DNA of 64,000 nt from Xenorhabdus szentirmaii DSM 16338 (GTDB taxonomy: Bacteria; Pseudomonadota; Gammaproteobacteria; Enterobacterales; Enterobacteriaceae). A program made the position numbers and the translations under genes. The first letter of the stretch is position 1. Each line of letters starts with the position of its first letter. Where the stretch lies: assembly GCF_002632585.1 (NCBI RefSeq), contig NZ_NIBV01000002.1:976613-1040612 (forward strand), given 5' to 3'. This document shows positions 1 to 10,493 of this stretch, piece after piece. Below the pieces are notes generated by a model. The model saw only the letters and a list, made by a program, of their open reading frames with translations, searched no databases and was not told the DNA's origin.

Positions 1-789
1 GGGCCAACTGACGTTTCAGACGCCCAATCAACGGCTGGCTGTCATGGACATTGCCTGCGGTGGCGTAAGTATCCATGATAATATTGGCTTTCCCGTCCAC
101 GGTACGGTGGTCGAGATAGAAAAATCCTGTCGGTTTGTTCGTCCGGTGCATAAAACCGCTTTCCGGGTCAGTCGTACTGACTTTTATCTGTTTTTGCCGT
201 TCCTTGTGGGTTGGCGTCAACTTTTTTTTCCGGATTGAGCCCGGTCTTCACTTACGGCCTGTTCCAACTCGTCCAGATAGGCGCCCGGAAGAACAGGACG
301 CTGGAGGCGCTCAGTTTTATGGGGATTGGCACTGGCTTTCAGATGGGTACTGTCCGTATAGAGCACCCGGCCGCCCACCAAACCGCGGCGGATAGCCTGT
401 TCGACAATATTGTCAAAAATGGACTGGAACACCTCGGAGTGGTTGAAGCGACGTCGCCGATTTTGGCTGAGGGTAGAGGCATCAGGGACTTTTTCAGTCA
501 ACCCCAGCCGCAAAAACCAGCGGTAGGCCATATTCACCTGGATCTCCTGAACCAACCGGCGTTCACTGGGGATCCCAAATAAATAGCCCAGTAACATCAT
601 TTTAATCAGCATCACCGGATCGATAGCCGGACGGCCATTATTTTGGCAATACAACGGGGCGACTAAATCTCGGATAAATTCGAAATCAAGGGCGGCATCG
701 ACTTTGCGAACCAGATGGTTTTGGGGGACGAGGTCATCAAGTGAGAGTGTTTCGGGCGGAAACGTCTGGGGAGAGGGAACTCTTAACAT
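1..789 (-). pseudogene. IS1182-type (DUF772) transposase, frameshifted and cut by window edge
   Basis: The protein starts MLRVPSPQTFPPETLSLDDL and continues with RKVDAALDFEFIRDLVAPLY and GRPAIDPVMLIKMMLLGYL, the N-terminal DUF772 region typical of IS1182-family transposases. I chose the ATG at 787-789 because GGAG lies about 8 nt upstream; the reading frame extends further but the extra residues look non-coding. The frame ends in a stop near 217, just after a run of eight A (minus strand; T run at 222-229). In the -1 frame the protein continues coherently to the window edge (KLTPTHKERQKQIKVSTTDP, then KPTGFFYLDHRTVDGKANII, which fits the DDE core). So it is either a mutant copy or one made by slippage on the A run. 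The rest of the element lies left of the window. Confidence 0.8.
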
Positions 790-870
790 GGCGGCAGCTC
801 CGTCGGGTGAACGGAATTTGATTAAAGCAAAGTACCGGATAAAAAACCAGCACTTTGTCAATAATCTGAA

Positions 871-896
871 TAGTGGGGATATTATTATCCCCACTA
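871..896. repeat. Perfect 11-bp inverted repeat (stem-loop)
   Basis: TAGTGGGGATA (871-881) and TATCCCCACTA (886-896) are perfect inverted repeats with a 4-nt loop. They lie 26 nt past the fbaB stop, between fbaB and the transposase gene. It could be the fbaB terminator, although the following stretch on the minus strand (TTCAGATTATT) is only weakly T-rich. It could also belong to the end of the insertion sequence. Confidence 0.45.
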
Positions 897-921
897 TTAA
901 ATATGATGGATTAAAATCTGG

Positions 922-1971
922 TTAGGCAATGGAGATGGTTTTGTCGAGATACACATCCTGAACGGAGCGGATCAATTCAACACCTTCTTTCATGGATTTT
1001 TTAAATGCCTTACGGCCAAGAATCAATCCCATTCCACCGGCTCGCTTATTGATGACAGCAGTACGGACTGAATCACTTAAATCATTATCTCCGGAAGCTC
1101 CGCCAGAGTTAATTAACCCGGCGCGTCCCATATAACAGTTAGCAAGTTGGTAGCGTACTAAATCAATGGGATGTTCTGTGATCAGGTTGCTATAAACCCG
1201 TTTATCGGTATGACCAAATCCGATGGCTGTATAGCCACCATTGGTTTCGGCCATTTTTTGTTTAACAATATCAGCACCAATTGTTACTGCCAGATGATTG
1301 GCCTGACCGGTTAAATCGGCACTGGTATGATAATCAATCCCATCCTTTTTGAAGGCTGAATTACGTAAATAAGCCCATAACACAGTCACCATGCCTAACT
1401 CATGAGCGCGTTCGAAAGCGGCTGAAATTTCTTCTATTTGCCGGCGTGATTCGGGAGAGCCGTAATAAATAGTGGCACCAACGGCAACAGCACCAAGTTC
1501 AAAGGCTTGTTCGACGCTGGCATACAACGTCTGGTCATATTGAGCAGGGTAGGTCAACGTTTCATTATGATTGAGCTTGACAAGAAATGGGATTTTATGG
1601 GCATAACGGCGAGAAACAGATGCCAGAACCCCATAGGTTGAAGCAACACAGTTACAACCCGCTTCAATGGCTAATTCAACAATATTCTTGGGATCGAAAT
1701 AGAGAGGATTAGCCGCAAAAGAAGCGCTGGCTGAATGTTCAACACCTTGATCTACCGGCAAAATTGAAAGATAACCGGTACCTGCCAGACGACCATGATT
1801 CAGCAACGTTTGCATGGAGCGCAAGACAGTATTGGGACGATTATTGTCGAGCATGACTCTGTCGACAAAATCCGCTCCCGGGAGATAGAGATTTTCACGT
1901 GAGATAGTGTTGCATTGATGTTGCAATAAAAATTCTGCGTCTTTTCCTAACAAATTAGCGATATCGGTCAT
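922..1971 (-). CDS. fbaB: Class I fructose-bisphosphate aldolase
   Basis: Cleaves fructose 1,6-bisphosphate to dihydroxyacetone phosphate and glyceraldehyde 3-phosphate, or the reverse in gluconeogenesis, in the cytoplasm. The protein (about 350 aa) matches E. coli FbaB as I remember it along its whole length, including [45 protein letters not shown] (candidate Schiff-base lysine region) and [10 protein letters not shown]. Start chosen at the ATG 1969-1971, giving [11 protein letters not shown] as in E. coli, with GGAG 7 nt upstream. A TTG 12 nt further upstream overlaps this Shine-Dalgarno and is unlikely. It is a monocistronic minus-strand gene with a possible Cra operator upstream, and the fbaB/trhP/mdt neighbourhood resembles that of E. 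coli. Confidence 0.96.
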   Translation of the reverse strand: MTDIANLLGKDAEFLLQHQCNTISRENLYLPGADFVDRVMLDNNRPNTVLRSMQTLLNHGRLAGTGYLSILPVDQGVEHSASASFAANPLYFDPKNIVELAIEAGCNCVASTYGVLASVSRRYAHKIPFLVKLNHNETLTYPAQYDQTLYASVEQAFELGAVAVGATIYYGSPESRRQIEEISAAFERAHELGMVTVLWAYLRNSAFKKDGIDYHTSADLTGQANHLAVTIGADIVKQKMAETNGGYTAIGFGHTDKRVYSNLITEHPIDLVRYQLANCYMGRAGLINSGGASGDNDLSDSVRTAVINKRAGGMGLILGRKAFKKSMKEGVELIRSVQDVYLDKTISIA

Positions 1972-2055
1972 GATTAACTCCAATTTTCAAAAGGCGCTAC
2001 TGATTGTTGTTGATATTTGGATGGATCACAAGGTGAGCAGAAAGGGAAGTGGCAG

Positions 2056-2069
2056 TGGATCGCTTCAGT
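2056..2069 (-). promoter_or_regulatory. Possible Cra (FruR) operator upstream of fbaB
   Basis: On the minus strand the site reads ACTGAAGCGATCCA, which fits the Cra consensus RSTGAAWCSNTHHW at 13 of 14 positions (G in place of W). It lies about 85-98 nt upstream of the fbaB start. Cra controls glycolytic and gluconeogenic genes in enterobacteria, so a site here is sensible. I found it by eye and did not test how often such matches occur by chance. Confidence 0.38.
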
Positions 2070-2407
2070 TCATATCATGTGTATTCAAACGAACCTCATT
2101 GCGTAATGAAATGGCGTGACGAAGTCGTAAAGAATTTGTATTTAACATGATGAATAATTAATAACAGATAAATTCTATAATTGAATATATTTGACGTGTT
2201 TTAAAAAATTTTCCAACAAAATTGAAAGGTTTTAATTATATTTATTGCGAAATAATTTGCGTATCTCATAACTTGATTAATTTATATGCGGTGCGTATCA
2301 AAGAAAAGAAAGGAATTAAATTTGTTTATACTTTATGATTAGCGATGGAATCTTCAATAAATTGAATTTATTGGCTATTTCATTAAGTTGAATAATAAAA
2401 TGAAGAT

Positions 2408-2499
2408 AAAAGAAAAGGCCAGCCCAAGGGAGATTGAGCTAGCCAAGGAGGTGGTTCCTAGTCTTACAATAAAACTTTTTTAGTTCTTCATTTTTCAGC
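2408..2499 (-). ncRNA. cyaR: CyaR (RyeE) small regulatory RNA homologue
   Basis: On the minus strand the sequence begins GCTGAAAAA, as E. coli CyaR does. It carries the conserved CAGGAACCACCTCCTT-like block as TAGGAACCACCTCCTTGG (2461-2444) and ATCTCCCTTGGGCT (2433-2420). It ends in a terminator hairpin, GGCTAGCTCAA and TTGGGCTGGCC around a TCTCCC loop, followed by TTTTCTTTT. The gene lies directly downstream of trhP (yegQ) on the same strand, the place and orientation of cyaR in E. coli. CyaR is an Hfq-dependent RNA whose CCACCTCC segment pairs with ribosome-binding sites of targets such as ompX, luxS and nadE. The middle part differs from E. coli, so targets using that part may differ. Confidence 0.88.
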
Positions 2500-2503
2500 A
2501 AGG

Positions 2504-2546
2504 ATAATACGAGAAATAAAATAATATTGATGTGATCTATTTCTAA
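2504..2546 (-). promoter_or_regulatory. cyaR promoter with CRP site
   Basis: A -10 element TATTAT (2509-2504 on the minus strand) lies 4 nt before the inferred cyaR 5' end. Upstream, TTAGA-N6-TCACA (2546-2531) has one perfect CRP half-site and a 3-of-5 second half. Its centre is about 40 bp upstream of the start, close to the class II position (-41.5). E. coli cyaR is activated by CRP-cAMP, so the arrangement fits. Confidence 0.62.
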
Positions 2547-2582
2547 AAAAACAGAATAATTTCTTTAAAACCTTACTTTGAA

Positions 2583-3959
2583 TTATTTCACTGGTAATTC
2601 TTGTGGGTGAGGTTTTCGGGTATTACCTTCTTTCAAATTTCGGACAAGCAGAGCATATTCCAACTCAATTTCTTCAGGAATAGGAAGATAAACAATATGC
2701 CCATCCCCCGCTGCCGTATCTATTGTTTGGCCTTTTTTATTTACCATGGATTCTAACCTGAAGTTAATATTGCCTGATGGTGTCATAAGCTCCAGATGAT
2801 CCCCAACAAGGAACTTATTTTTGACGGCAACTTCAGCCAGCCCATTCACTCGATTACCTGTTAATTCACCCACAAACTGTTGGGTTTCGGATACAGAATA
2901 GCCGTATTCGTAAGTTTGATAGGCATCATGAGTATGGCGGCGTAAAAATCCTTCGGTATAACCTCGGTGTGCCAAGCCTTCCAGCGTGGTCATCAAGGTC
3001 GGGTCGAACGGCTTCCCGGCGACGGCATCATCAATGGCACGGCGATATACTTGAGCGGTACGGGCACAATAATAGAAAGATTTTGTCCGACCTTCAATTT
3101 TCAGTGAATGAACCCCCATTCCGGTCAATTTTTCTACATGTTCAATGGCCCGCAAATCCTTTGAATTCATGATGTAAGTACCATGTTCATCTTCAAATGC
3201 GGACATATATTCACCAGGCCGTTTGGCTTCTTCGATCATGAATACTTTGTCAGTGGGGGCACCTTGGCCTAACGTAGGTTCGACGTTTTTAACCGGAATA
3301 GGATCGTGCATATGTACGACATTTCCGACAGCATCTTCTTTGCCTTCCTGCACATTATATTCCCAGCGACATGCATTTGTGCATGTACCCTGATTGGGGT
3401 CGCGTTTATTGATGTAACCAGATAACAGGCAACGGCCGGAATAAGCCATGCAAAGCGCGCCATGGACAAAAACTTCAAGTTCCATATCCGGTACTTGCTG
3501 GCGAATTTCGGTAATTTCTTCCAGCGAAAGCTCGCGGGAAAGAATGACACGGGTCAATCCCATTTGTTTCCAAAATTTGACAGTAGCCCAGTTAACCGCG
3601 TTGGCTTGAACAGAAAGGTGAATGTCTATTTCAGGAAATGCTTCGCGGACCATCATTATCAGGCCCGGATCGGACATAATCAGAGCATCAGGCCCCATTT
3701 CGACAACGGGTTTTAAATCACGGATAAATGTTTTCAGCTTTGCGTTATGTGGTGCGATGTTGACAACGACATAAAAACGCTTGCCCAATGAATGTGCTTC
3801 TTTTATGCCTTGAGCCAAGGTTTCATGGTTAAATTCATTGTTGCGGACACGCAGGCTATAGCGGGGTTGCCCGGCGTAAATGGCATCTGCGCCGTAAGCG
3901 AAAGCGTAACGCATATTTTTCAAGGAGCCGGCAGGGGAAAGTAATTCAGGAGTAAACAT
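2583..3959 (-). CDS. trhP: Prephenate-dependent tRNA U34 hydroxylase TrhP (U32 peptidase family)
   Basis: TrhP (formerly YegQ) makes 5-hydroxyuridine at position 34 of tRNAs, using prephenate, on the way to cmo5U/mcmo5U. The 458-aa protein begins MFTPELLSPAGSLKNMRYAF and carries the U32 family signature in EVFVHGALCMAYSGRCLLSG (roughly residues 160-180). It is followed by a cysteine-rich stretch, GTCTNACRW, expected to help bind the metal cofactor. The C-terminal part (NRVNGLAEVAVKNKFLVGDH) is the usual U32 beta-barrel. Length and sequence agree with E. coli TrhP (about 453 aa). The cyaR gene follows directly on the same strand, as in E. coli. Confidence 0.95.
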   Translation of the reverse strand: MFTPELLSPAGSLKNMRYAFAYGADAIYAGQPRYSLRVRNNEFNHETLAQGIKEAHSLGKRFYVVVNIAPHNAKLKTFIRDLKPVVEMGPDALIMSDPGLIMMVREAFPEIDIHLSVQANAVNWATVKFWKQMGLTRVILSRELSLEEITEIRQQVPDMELEVFVHGALCMAYSGRCLLSGYINKRDPNQGTCTNACRWEYNVQEGKEDAVGNVVHMHDPIPVKNVEPTLGQGAPTDKVFMIEEAKRPGEYMSAFEDEHGTYIMNSKDLRAIEHVEKLTGMGVHSLKIEGRTKSFYYCARTAQVYRRAIDDAVAGKPFDPTLMTTLEGLAHRGYTEGFLRRHTHDAYQTYEYGYSVSETQQFVGELTGNRVNGLAEVAVKNKFLVGDHLELMTPSGNINFRLESMVNKKGQTIDTAAGDGHIVYLPIPEEIELEYALLVRNLKEGNTRKPHPQELPVK

Positions 3960-4157
3960 ATTTTCAGCGTTCTCGGTCTGAGTTCAAGTCAGCCCTTATC
4001 CTCTCAGCTTTATCATTACTAAGGGTAAGGTTAAAGGGAGGGGGATTTTAGCGCTTATTTTATCATTAGCACAAATATATTCTTGCTTGCTGATCATGGA
4101 GATTGAAGGCGGCAGGGAGAAAACGCGCCAGTTCAAATGATCAAACCTCAGGGACAA

Positions 4158-4191
4158 ACAGCCACCATCTAGTGAGAGGTGGCTGTTTTTT
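4158..4191 (+). terminator. Hairpin with T tract, plus-strand intrinsic terminator
   Basis: ACAGCCACC (4158-4166) and GGTGGCTGT (4178-4186) form a perfect 9-bp stem with an 11-nt loop, followed on the plus strand by a run of T (4186-4191). On the minus strand the stem is followed only by TTTG, so it could weakly end the mdtABC transcript as well. No annotated plus-strand gene precedes it, which raises the possibility of an unrecognised short plus-strand RNA in 4080-4191. Confidence 0.6.
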
Positions 4192-4227
4192 ATCACGAAG
4201 GTCAAACGATCTATTAACTGGTCTGTA

Positions 4228-7200
4228 TTATCTGAGTGGCGTTGTATGACATTTTGCTGTGCGGCGTTGATACCATTTTTCACGCAGACGATCAAAAAAC
4301 AGATACACAACCGGTGTTGTATACAATGTTAACAATTGGCTCATAATCAGGCCGCCAACAATCGTAATGCCCAGCGGAAAACGGAGTTCGGCACCATCGC
4401 CATTATTCAGAACCAGAGGAACTGCACCGAGTATGGCAGACAGGGTTGTCATCATTATTGGGCGGAATCGTAACAAACAAGCCTGAAAAATGGCATCCTG
4501 AGCATTTATGTTACTGTTACGTTGTGCTTTAAGGGCAAAATCGACCATGATGATGGCATTTTTCTTGACAAGACCGATCAGTAGCATAATGCCAATCATC
4601 GCAATCAGGCTAAACGGAGTATTGAACAGTTCCAGTGCCAATAATGCACCGACTCCCGCAGAGGGAAGGGTAGACAGGATGGTTAACGGATGCAGGTAGC
4701 TTTCATATAGCACGCCAAGAACCAGATAAACTGTCACAATTGCCGCGAGGAGCACAATTAATTGAGAACGCTCACTTTCCTGAAAATCCTGCGCGGAGCC
4801 TGTAAAAGAGCTGCGGACTGAGGAAGGAACACTCAGCTCAGTCATTGTTTTTTCTATCGCATTCATGGCATCGGACAACGTATAGCCGGGGGCAACGTCA
4901 AAAGCAATCGTGGATGAGGCTGAAAGCCCTTGATGGTAAACCTCCAACGGAGCATTGGCGGGGCGCCATTGTGAAAAATAGGAAAGGGGAATACGTTCTC
5001 CCTTGCCATTGATGACAAACATTTTTTCTAATGCGCTGGGATCACGGGTATATTGGGGTTCGACTTCCATGACGACTTTATATTGATTCAAGGGCTGGTA
5101 AATGGTGGAAATTTGCCGCTGCCCAAAGGCGTTGTAAAGTAAACTATTTGCATCTGCAACATTAATCCCGAGACGGGCCATCACATCGCGATCATAAGTA
5201 ATGGCTATTTCAGCGCCTTTGTTTTCTGAATCTGCATCAGAGTTAACATCTACCAATTGAGGCGATTTTTCCAATGCCTTTTTGATAATTGGCCCCCACT
5301 TACGCAGTTCACCAAAATCATCAGACAGTAAGCTAAATTGATAACTGCCTTTCCCCTCTCTTCCTCCGCCTCCGCCGGAAGGAAGATCCTGAATGGCGAT
5401 CAGATAGAGATTGGCGCCAGATGTATTGCCGAGTTCTTTTCTTAAACGCGTAATAACCTGCTGAATATTTTCAGAGCGCTCTTTCCGTGGCTTTAAGGAA
5501 ATAAACATATAGCTTGTATTGTTGCTGTCACCATCCGTAAACCCGGCAACATTGGCAACAGTCGGATCGCTATCGATTACCTGCATAAAATATTTCATTT
5601 TTTCGTGCATAGCCTGAAATGAAATACTTTGGTCAGCAACCACATAGCCCAGCATTGATCCCGTATCTTGCCGTGGGAAAAACGATTTTGGGATACTGGA
5701 ATAGAGCCAGATATTCAGGGCAATAATGCCGAGTAATGTGAATAACACCCAACGAGTATGGTTGAGGACCCATTTTAGTGAACGGGCATAAATTTGCTGA
5801 ATCCCTGACAGAACCTTACCAAATCCCCGTCTCTGTTTTTGTGCCCTTGCCGGGGATGATTTGAGCAAATGAGCACACATCATCGGGGTTAAGGTGAGCG
5901 ACACCAATAATGAGATGCCAATTGCAGTGGCGAGAGTCACCGCAAAATCCTGGAATAATCGGGCAAGCAGTTCATCAATCAGCACGAGAGGAATAAACAC
6001 CGCCACGAGCGACAGGCTCATGGCAAGTACAGTGAATCCAACTTCTCTGACTCCTTTCAGGGCGGCTTGCATGGGTTTTATTCCCGCATCCAGATGCCGG
6101 GAAATATTTTCCAGCACAACGATCGCATCATCGACCACAAAACCGGTCGCGATGGTCAATGCCATTAATGACAGATTATTTAAACTCAGGTCACATAAGT
6201 ACAGGGCAGTAAAAGTACCAATCAGTGATACGGGAACAGCAACGGCAGGGATAAGGGTTGCCCGCCCTGAACGCAAAAACAGGAACACCACTAAAATGAC
6301 CAAACCAACAGCGATAGCCAGTGCTTGTTCCACTTCTTGCAGGGAAGCCTTAATCCCCGGCGAGCGATCTTGTGCGATATTCAACTGCACACTGGCTGGC
6401 AGTGAGGCTTTCAGATGAGGCAATTCGTCCCGGATGCGCTGAATGGTGGCAATAATATTTGCCCCCGCTTCACGGCGAATAATAATGGCAATGGCTGATT
6501 TAGTGCTGGACATGGCAGCGGCCCGAACATCTTCGACGGAATACTTAATATTTGCCACATCCTGTAAGCGAACAGGAGCACCATTGTTATGGCGGATGAT
6601 AACTGAACGATAACCGTCAACGGTTTTCAGTTCATCATTGGTTTGCAGTTGCCAACTGTGTTGATCAGAATCGACATAACCCATTGGACGCCTGACATTG
6701 GCCGCGTTGATTGCACTGCTGACATCATTAAGAGAAATGCCTTGATTGAATAAAGCATTGGGGTTGAGTTCAACGCGTATGGCCGGTAAAGATCCTCCCC
6801 TGACATTGACTTGGCTTACCCCTTCAATTTGGGAAAGTTTCTGTTCTAACCGGCTTGACGCGAGATCGTATAACTGACCTTGACTGTAATCGTTTGAAGT
6901 CAGGGTCAGCAGCATAATTGGCGCACCCGATAAATTAGCTTTGTAATACCCTGGCTTACTTGGCATCCCGGAAGGCAGCATGTTTTGTGCCGCATTGATA
7001 GCAGCCTGAACATCTCGCGCAGCACTATTGGTATCCCGGCTGAGATCAAATTGTAAGGAGATGTAAGAGCTTCCCAGAAGACTGTAGGAACTCATCACCT
7101 TTACCCCGGAAATTCTGACCAATGAACGTTCCAGAGGTGTGGTGACAGAAGAAGCCATCGTTTCTGGCGATGCTCCCGGCATAGAGGCAGAGACGGTGAT

Positions 7201-7332
7201 TTGGGGGTAATCGACCTGCGGCAGTGGTGCCACAGGCAGGAAAATAAAACTGAGGGCACCACATAACATGATGCTGAAACTCAGCAAGATGGTGGCAACG
7301 GGGCGCTGGATAAATAAGGCGAAAAATTTCAC
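4228..7332 (-). CDS. mdtC: Multidrug efflux RND transporter subunit MdtC
   Basis: Inner-membrane RND pump subunit that works with MdtB in a heterotrimer, with adaptor MdtA and the outer-membrane channel TolC, exporting bile salts, novobiocin and similar compounds in E. coli. The protein has 1034 aa (E. coli about 1025). It opens [19 protein letters not shown] (first membrane segment) and carries the TM4 proton-relay motif [19 protein letters not shown] and a second internal repeat ending [18 protein letters not shown]. The start is GTG (7332-7330), overlapping the mdtB stop as GTGA, so translation is coupled. It ends the operon here: mdtD, which follows in E. coli, is missing. Confidence 0.95.
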   Translation of the reverse strand: MKFFALFIQRPVATILLSFSIMLCGALSFIFLPVAPLPQVDYPQITVSASMPGASPETMASSVTTPLERSLVRISGVKVMSSYSLLGSSYISLQFDLSRDTNSAARDVQAAINAAQNMLPSGMPSKPGYYKANLSGAPIMLLTLTSNDYSQGQLYDLASSRLEQKLSQIEGVSQVNVRGGSLPAIRVELNPNALFNQGISLNDVSSAINAANVRRPMGYVDSDQHSWQLQTNDELKTVDGYRSVIIRHNNGAPVRLQDVANIKYSVEDVRAAAMSSTKSAIAIIIRREAGANIIATIQRIRDELPHLKASLPASVQLNIAQDRSPGIKASLQEVEQALAIAVGLVILVVFLFLRSGRATLIPAVAVPVSLIGTFTALYLCDLSLNNLSLMALTIATGFVVDDAIVVLENISRHLDAGIKPMQAALKGVREVGFTVLAMSLSLVAVFIPLVLIDELLARLFQDFAVTLATAIGISLLVSLTLTPMMCAHLLKSSPARAQKQRRGFGKVLSGIQQIYARSLKWVLNHTRWVLFTLLGIIALNIWLYSSIPKSFFPRQDTGSMLGYVVADQSISFQAMHEKMKYFMQVIDSDPTVANVAGFTDGDSNNTSYMFISLKPRKERSENIQQVITRLRKELGNTSGANLYLIAIQDLPSGGGGGREGKGSYQFSLLSDDFGELRKWGPIIKKALEKSPQLVDVNSDADSENKGAEIAITYDRDVMARLGINVADANSLLYNAFGQRQISTIYQPLNQYKVVMEVEPQYTRDPSALEKMFVINGKGERIPLSYFSQWRPANAPLEVYHQGLSASSTIAFDVAPGYTLSDAMNAIEKTMTELSVPSSVRSSFTGSAQDFQESERSQLIVLLAAIVTVYLVLGVLYESYLHPLTILSTLPSAGVGALLALELFNTPFSLIAMIGIMLLIGLVKKNAIIMVDFALKAQRNSNINAQDAIFQACLLRFRPIMMTTLSAILGAVPLVLNNGDGAELRFPLGITIVGGLIMSQLLTLYTTPVVYLFFDRLREKWYQRRTAKCHTTPLR

Positions 7333-10300
7333 AGCGGCTCCTGATGATTCGTTGGTGACGGATCGAGTTTTATTTCATTCGGAGGATTTTCTTGATCATT
7401 TTTGCGGAAACGGTTCGCAATTTTATCAAAAAGCAGATAAATAACAGGCGTTGTAAACAGTGTTAGAACCTGGCTCATGATTAAGCCTCCCACCATACTG
7501 ACGCCTAGCGGACGTCGCAGTTCTGCACCGATGCCGGTACTGAGCATCAATGGCAATGCTCCCAACAGTGCGGCCATTGTTGTCATCAAAATCGGCCTGA
7601 AACGTAACAAGCAGGCCTGATAAATGGCTTCATAGGGAGACAGACCTTTCTCACGTTCTGCCGCCAGCGCAAAATCGATCATCATGATGGCATTTTTCTT
7701 CACAATACCAATCAAGAGAATGATCCCAATGATGGCGATAATATCCAGCTCATATCCACCAATCATTAAAGCCAGTAATGCGCCGACGCCGGCGGTAGGT
7801 AAAGTTGACAAAATGGTCACAGGATGAATAAAGCTTTCATATAACACCCCGAGCACGATATACATCGCGACAACAGCTGCCAAAATTAGCCAAAGGGTAT
7901 TGCTGAGCGAACTTTGGAATGCCAGCGTTGCTCCCTGGAATTGCGTAGTAATGTCTTTTGGCATTTGAATCATGCGTTCAGCTTCAGTCACGGCTTTGAC
8001 GGCTTGCTCAAGGGACGAGCCTTTGGCCACATTGAATGAAAAAGTCGCGGAAGGAAGCTGTTGCAGGTGATGGACAGACAAATTCCCCAACCGTTCTTCA
8101 ACGGTGGCAATGGTATTAAACGGAACCATTTTCCCGTCGTTTCCCGTCAGATAAAGATTATTAAGCGCTTTCAAGCCTGACGAATTTTTCGTGTCTTGTT
8201 CAAGAATGACACGATACTGGTTTGACTGGGTGTAAATAGTTGAAATCAAACGCTGGCCGAAAGCGTTATACAGCGCATTGTCCACGGCAGCCATTGAGAT
8301 CCCGAACCGGCTGGCCATATCTCGATTGATGTTAAGATACGCGATTAGCCCTTTATCCTGCCAATTGTGGCTGATATCCACCAGTTCCGGCTGTTGCTTC
8401 AGGGCATTTTCCAATTTAGGGAGCCAGATACCCAACTCATCAAGTGAGGTGGCTTGCAGTGTAAACTGGTATTGCGTACGGGATACTTGGGTATCTATTG
8501 TCAAATCCTGGATGGGTTGCAAATACAATTTAACATCGGGTACCTTGGCCACAAGGGCTTGCAAACGGGGAATAACGGTTTCAATGTTGCTTTCCCGTTG
8601 TCCGAACGGTTTCAGCGTAATTTGCATGCGGGCATCATTCAGTGTTGCATTGTTACCGTCGACACCGATAAACGTCGTGACATTGTCGACATCATGATCT
8701 TGCAACAACAGTGCCGTGACCTGTCGCTGTTTATCTGCCATGGCCTTGAAAGAGATGGATTGGGGCGCTTCCAGCGAACCCTGGATCAGCCCGTTGTCTT
8801 GCAGTGGGAAAAATCCTTTCGGGATCATGACATAGAGTAGGGCAGTCAGAAACATTGTGCCGAATGTAACACCAAGCGTGAGCCAAGGGTGATTCAATAC
8901 GCGTTTCAGGAAAACCGCATATATCGCAATCAGCCGCTCAAAGAAACGTTCACTGGCTTTTTCAAAGCGGTTATGTTTAACATTCGCCTCGGATTTCAAC
9001 ATCCTCGCGCACATCATCGGTGTCAGGGTTAATGACACAACGGCTGAAATTAAAATCGCAACAGCAAGGGTGATGGCGAATTCCCGGAATAAACGGCCTA
9101 CGATATCGCCCATAAACAACAGTGGAATCAATACCGCGATTAATGAAAAAGTCAGAGAGATAATGGTAAAACCGATTTCTCCGGCTCCTTTTAATGCTGC
9201 CGCCAGCGGTTTTTCTCCCCGCTCGATATAACGGGAAATATTTTCTATAACAACAATGGCATCATCCACCACAAAGCCGGTTGCGATGGTTAATGCCATC
9301 AAAGTGAGGTTATTGACAGAAAAACCACAAAAATGCATAACGGCAAATGTTCCCACCAGAGAAAGGGGAACGGCAATACTGGGAATAAATGTTGCTGCGG
9401 CATTGCGCAAAAACAGGTAAATCACCATCACGACCAGCGCAATGGCCAGCAACAGTTCAAACTGAACATCTTTGACGGAATGACGGATAGTAATTGTACG
9501 GTCAGTCAGTACATCCACTTTGACAGATTTAGGTAAACTGCTGATCAAGTTGGGCAGCATATGACGAATATTGTCTGTCGTTTCAATGACATTTGCGCCG
9601 GGCTGACGCTGTACGTTAATGACAATGGCCGGCTTTTTATTGGCCCAGGCGCCTAATTTGTCATTTTCAGCACCTTGTTCGATAGTGGCGACATCCCGCA
9701 AGCGAACCGGCGCGCCTTCTTTGTACGCCACAATGAGATTGAGGTAATCATCAATTGATCTCATTTGGTCGTTGGATGAAATGGTAATCGAGCGAGTGGG
9801 GCCATCAAAACTCCCTTTCGCTGAATTGACATTTGCTTTCATAATGGCAGAACGGATCAAATCACTGTCCAGCCCTTGAGAAGCAAGGGCTTGAGCATTG
9901 AGTTTCACGCGAACGGCAGGACGCTGCCCCCCAGCCAGCGTGACTAAACCCACACCACCAACTTGAGAAATACGCTGAGCGACACGGGTTTCAACCATAT
10001 CTTGCACTTGAGTCATTGGCATGGCATCAGAAGTGACGGCCAGTGTCAAAATAGGGGGATCGGCCGGATTGACTTTGCTGTAAATTGGCGGATAAGGCAG
10101 GTCATCAGGCAATAAATTGCTGGCTGAGTTAATGGCTGCCTGTACATCCTGCTCTGCGACGTCCAGAGGTAATGAAAGCTGAAAGACCAGCGTAATGACA
10201 GAAGCCCCGCCAGAGCTCCTGGATGACATCTGTTTCAGGCCGGATATTTTTCCGAATCGCCGTTCCAGGGGAGCTGTAATCGCGGATGTCATGATATCTG

Positions 10301-10493
10301 GATTGCCGCCGGGATAGAGCGTGATGACCTGAATGGTCGGATAGTCCACCTGTGGCAAGGCTGAAACGGGCAGCATCCGATAACCAATAAGGCCAGCCAG
10401 TAATATTGCAATCATAAACAGCGTCGTAGCAACGGGACGCAGAATAAACAGGCGCGATGGTCCACCACTTGTTGTCGGGACATCAGATTGCAT
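7329..10493 (-). CDS. mdtB: Multidrug efflux RND transporter subunit MdtB
   Basis: RND transporter subunit partnering MdtC; in E. coli the functional trimer holds two MdtB and one MdtC, with MdtB important for proton translocation. The 1054-aa protein has the RND layout: an N-terminal membrane segment ([20 protein letters not shown]), a periplasmic loop, TM4 with [19 protein letters not shown], and a second half ending [19 protein letters not shown]. Its ATG overlaps the mdtA stop (TAATG), and its TGA overlaps the GTG of mdtC by 4 nt, so all three genes form one coupled operon. The C-terminal tail after the last membrane segment is hydrophilic and slightly longer than in E. coli. Confidence 0.95.
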   Translation of the reverse strand: MQSDVPTTSGGPSRLFILRPVATTLFMIAILLAGLIGYRMLPVSALPQVDYPTIQVITLYPGGNPDIMTSAITAPLERRFGKISGLKQMSSRSSGGASVITLVFQLSLPLDVAEQDVQAAINSASNLLPDDLPYPPIYSKVNPADPPILTLAVTSDAMPMTQVQDMVETRVAQRISQVGGVGLVTLAGGQRPAVRVKLNAQALASQGLDSDLIRSAIMKANVNSAKGSFDGPTRSITISSNDQMRSIDDYLNLIVAYKEGAPVRLRDVATIEQGAENDKLGAWANKKPAIVINVQRQPGANVIETTDNIRHMLPNLISSLPKSVKVDVLTDRTITIRHSVKDVQFELLLAIALVVMVIYLFLRNAAATFIPSIAVPLSLVGTFAVMHFCGFSVNNLTLMALTIATGFVVDDAIVVIENISRYIERGEKPLAAALKGAGEIGFTIISLTFSLIAVLIPLLFMGDIVGRLFREFAITLAVAILISAVVSLTLTPMMCARMLKSEANVKHNRFEKASERFFERLIAIYAVFLKRVLNHPWLTLGVTFGTMFLTALLYVMIPKGFFPLQDNGLIQGSLEAPQSISFKAMADKQRQVTALLLQDHDVDNVTTFIGVDGNNATLNDARMQITLKPFGQRESNIETVIPRLQALVAKVPDVKLYLQPIQDLTIDTQVSRTQYQFTLQATSLDELGIWLPKLENALKQQPELVDISHNWQDKGLIAYLNINRDMASRFGISMAAVDNALYNAFGQRLISTIYTQSNQYRVILEQDTKNSSGLKALNNLYLTGNDGKMVPFNTIATVEERLGNLSVHHLQQLPSATFSFNVAKGSSLEQAVKAVTEAERMIQMPKDITTQFQGATLAFQSSLSNTLWLILAAVVAMYIVLGVLYESFIHPVTILSTLPTAGVGALLALMIGGYELDIIAIIGIILLIGIVKKNAIMMIDFALAAEREKGLSPYEAIYQACLLRFRPILMTTMAALLGALPLMLSTGIGAELRRPLGVSMVGGLIMSQVLTLFTTPVIYLLFDKIANRFRKNDQENPPNEIKLDPSPTNHQEPL

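Noticed and set aside
2444-2454. AAGGAGGTGG on the plus strand as a strong Shine-Dalgarno site
   Set aside because: No frame follows it; it is the complement of the CyaR pairing core.
3996-4310. 104-aa minus-strand frame overlapping the mdtC end
   Set aside because: It overlaps mdtC in another frame, crosses the hairpin at 4158-4186 and shows no recognisable protein features.
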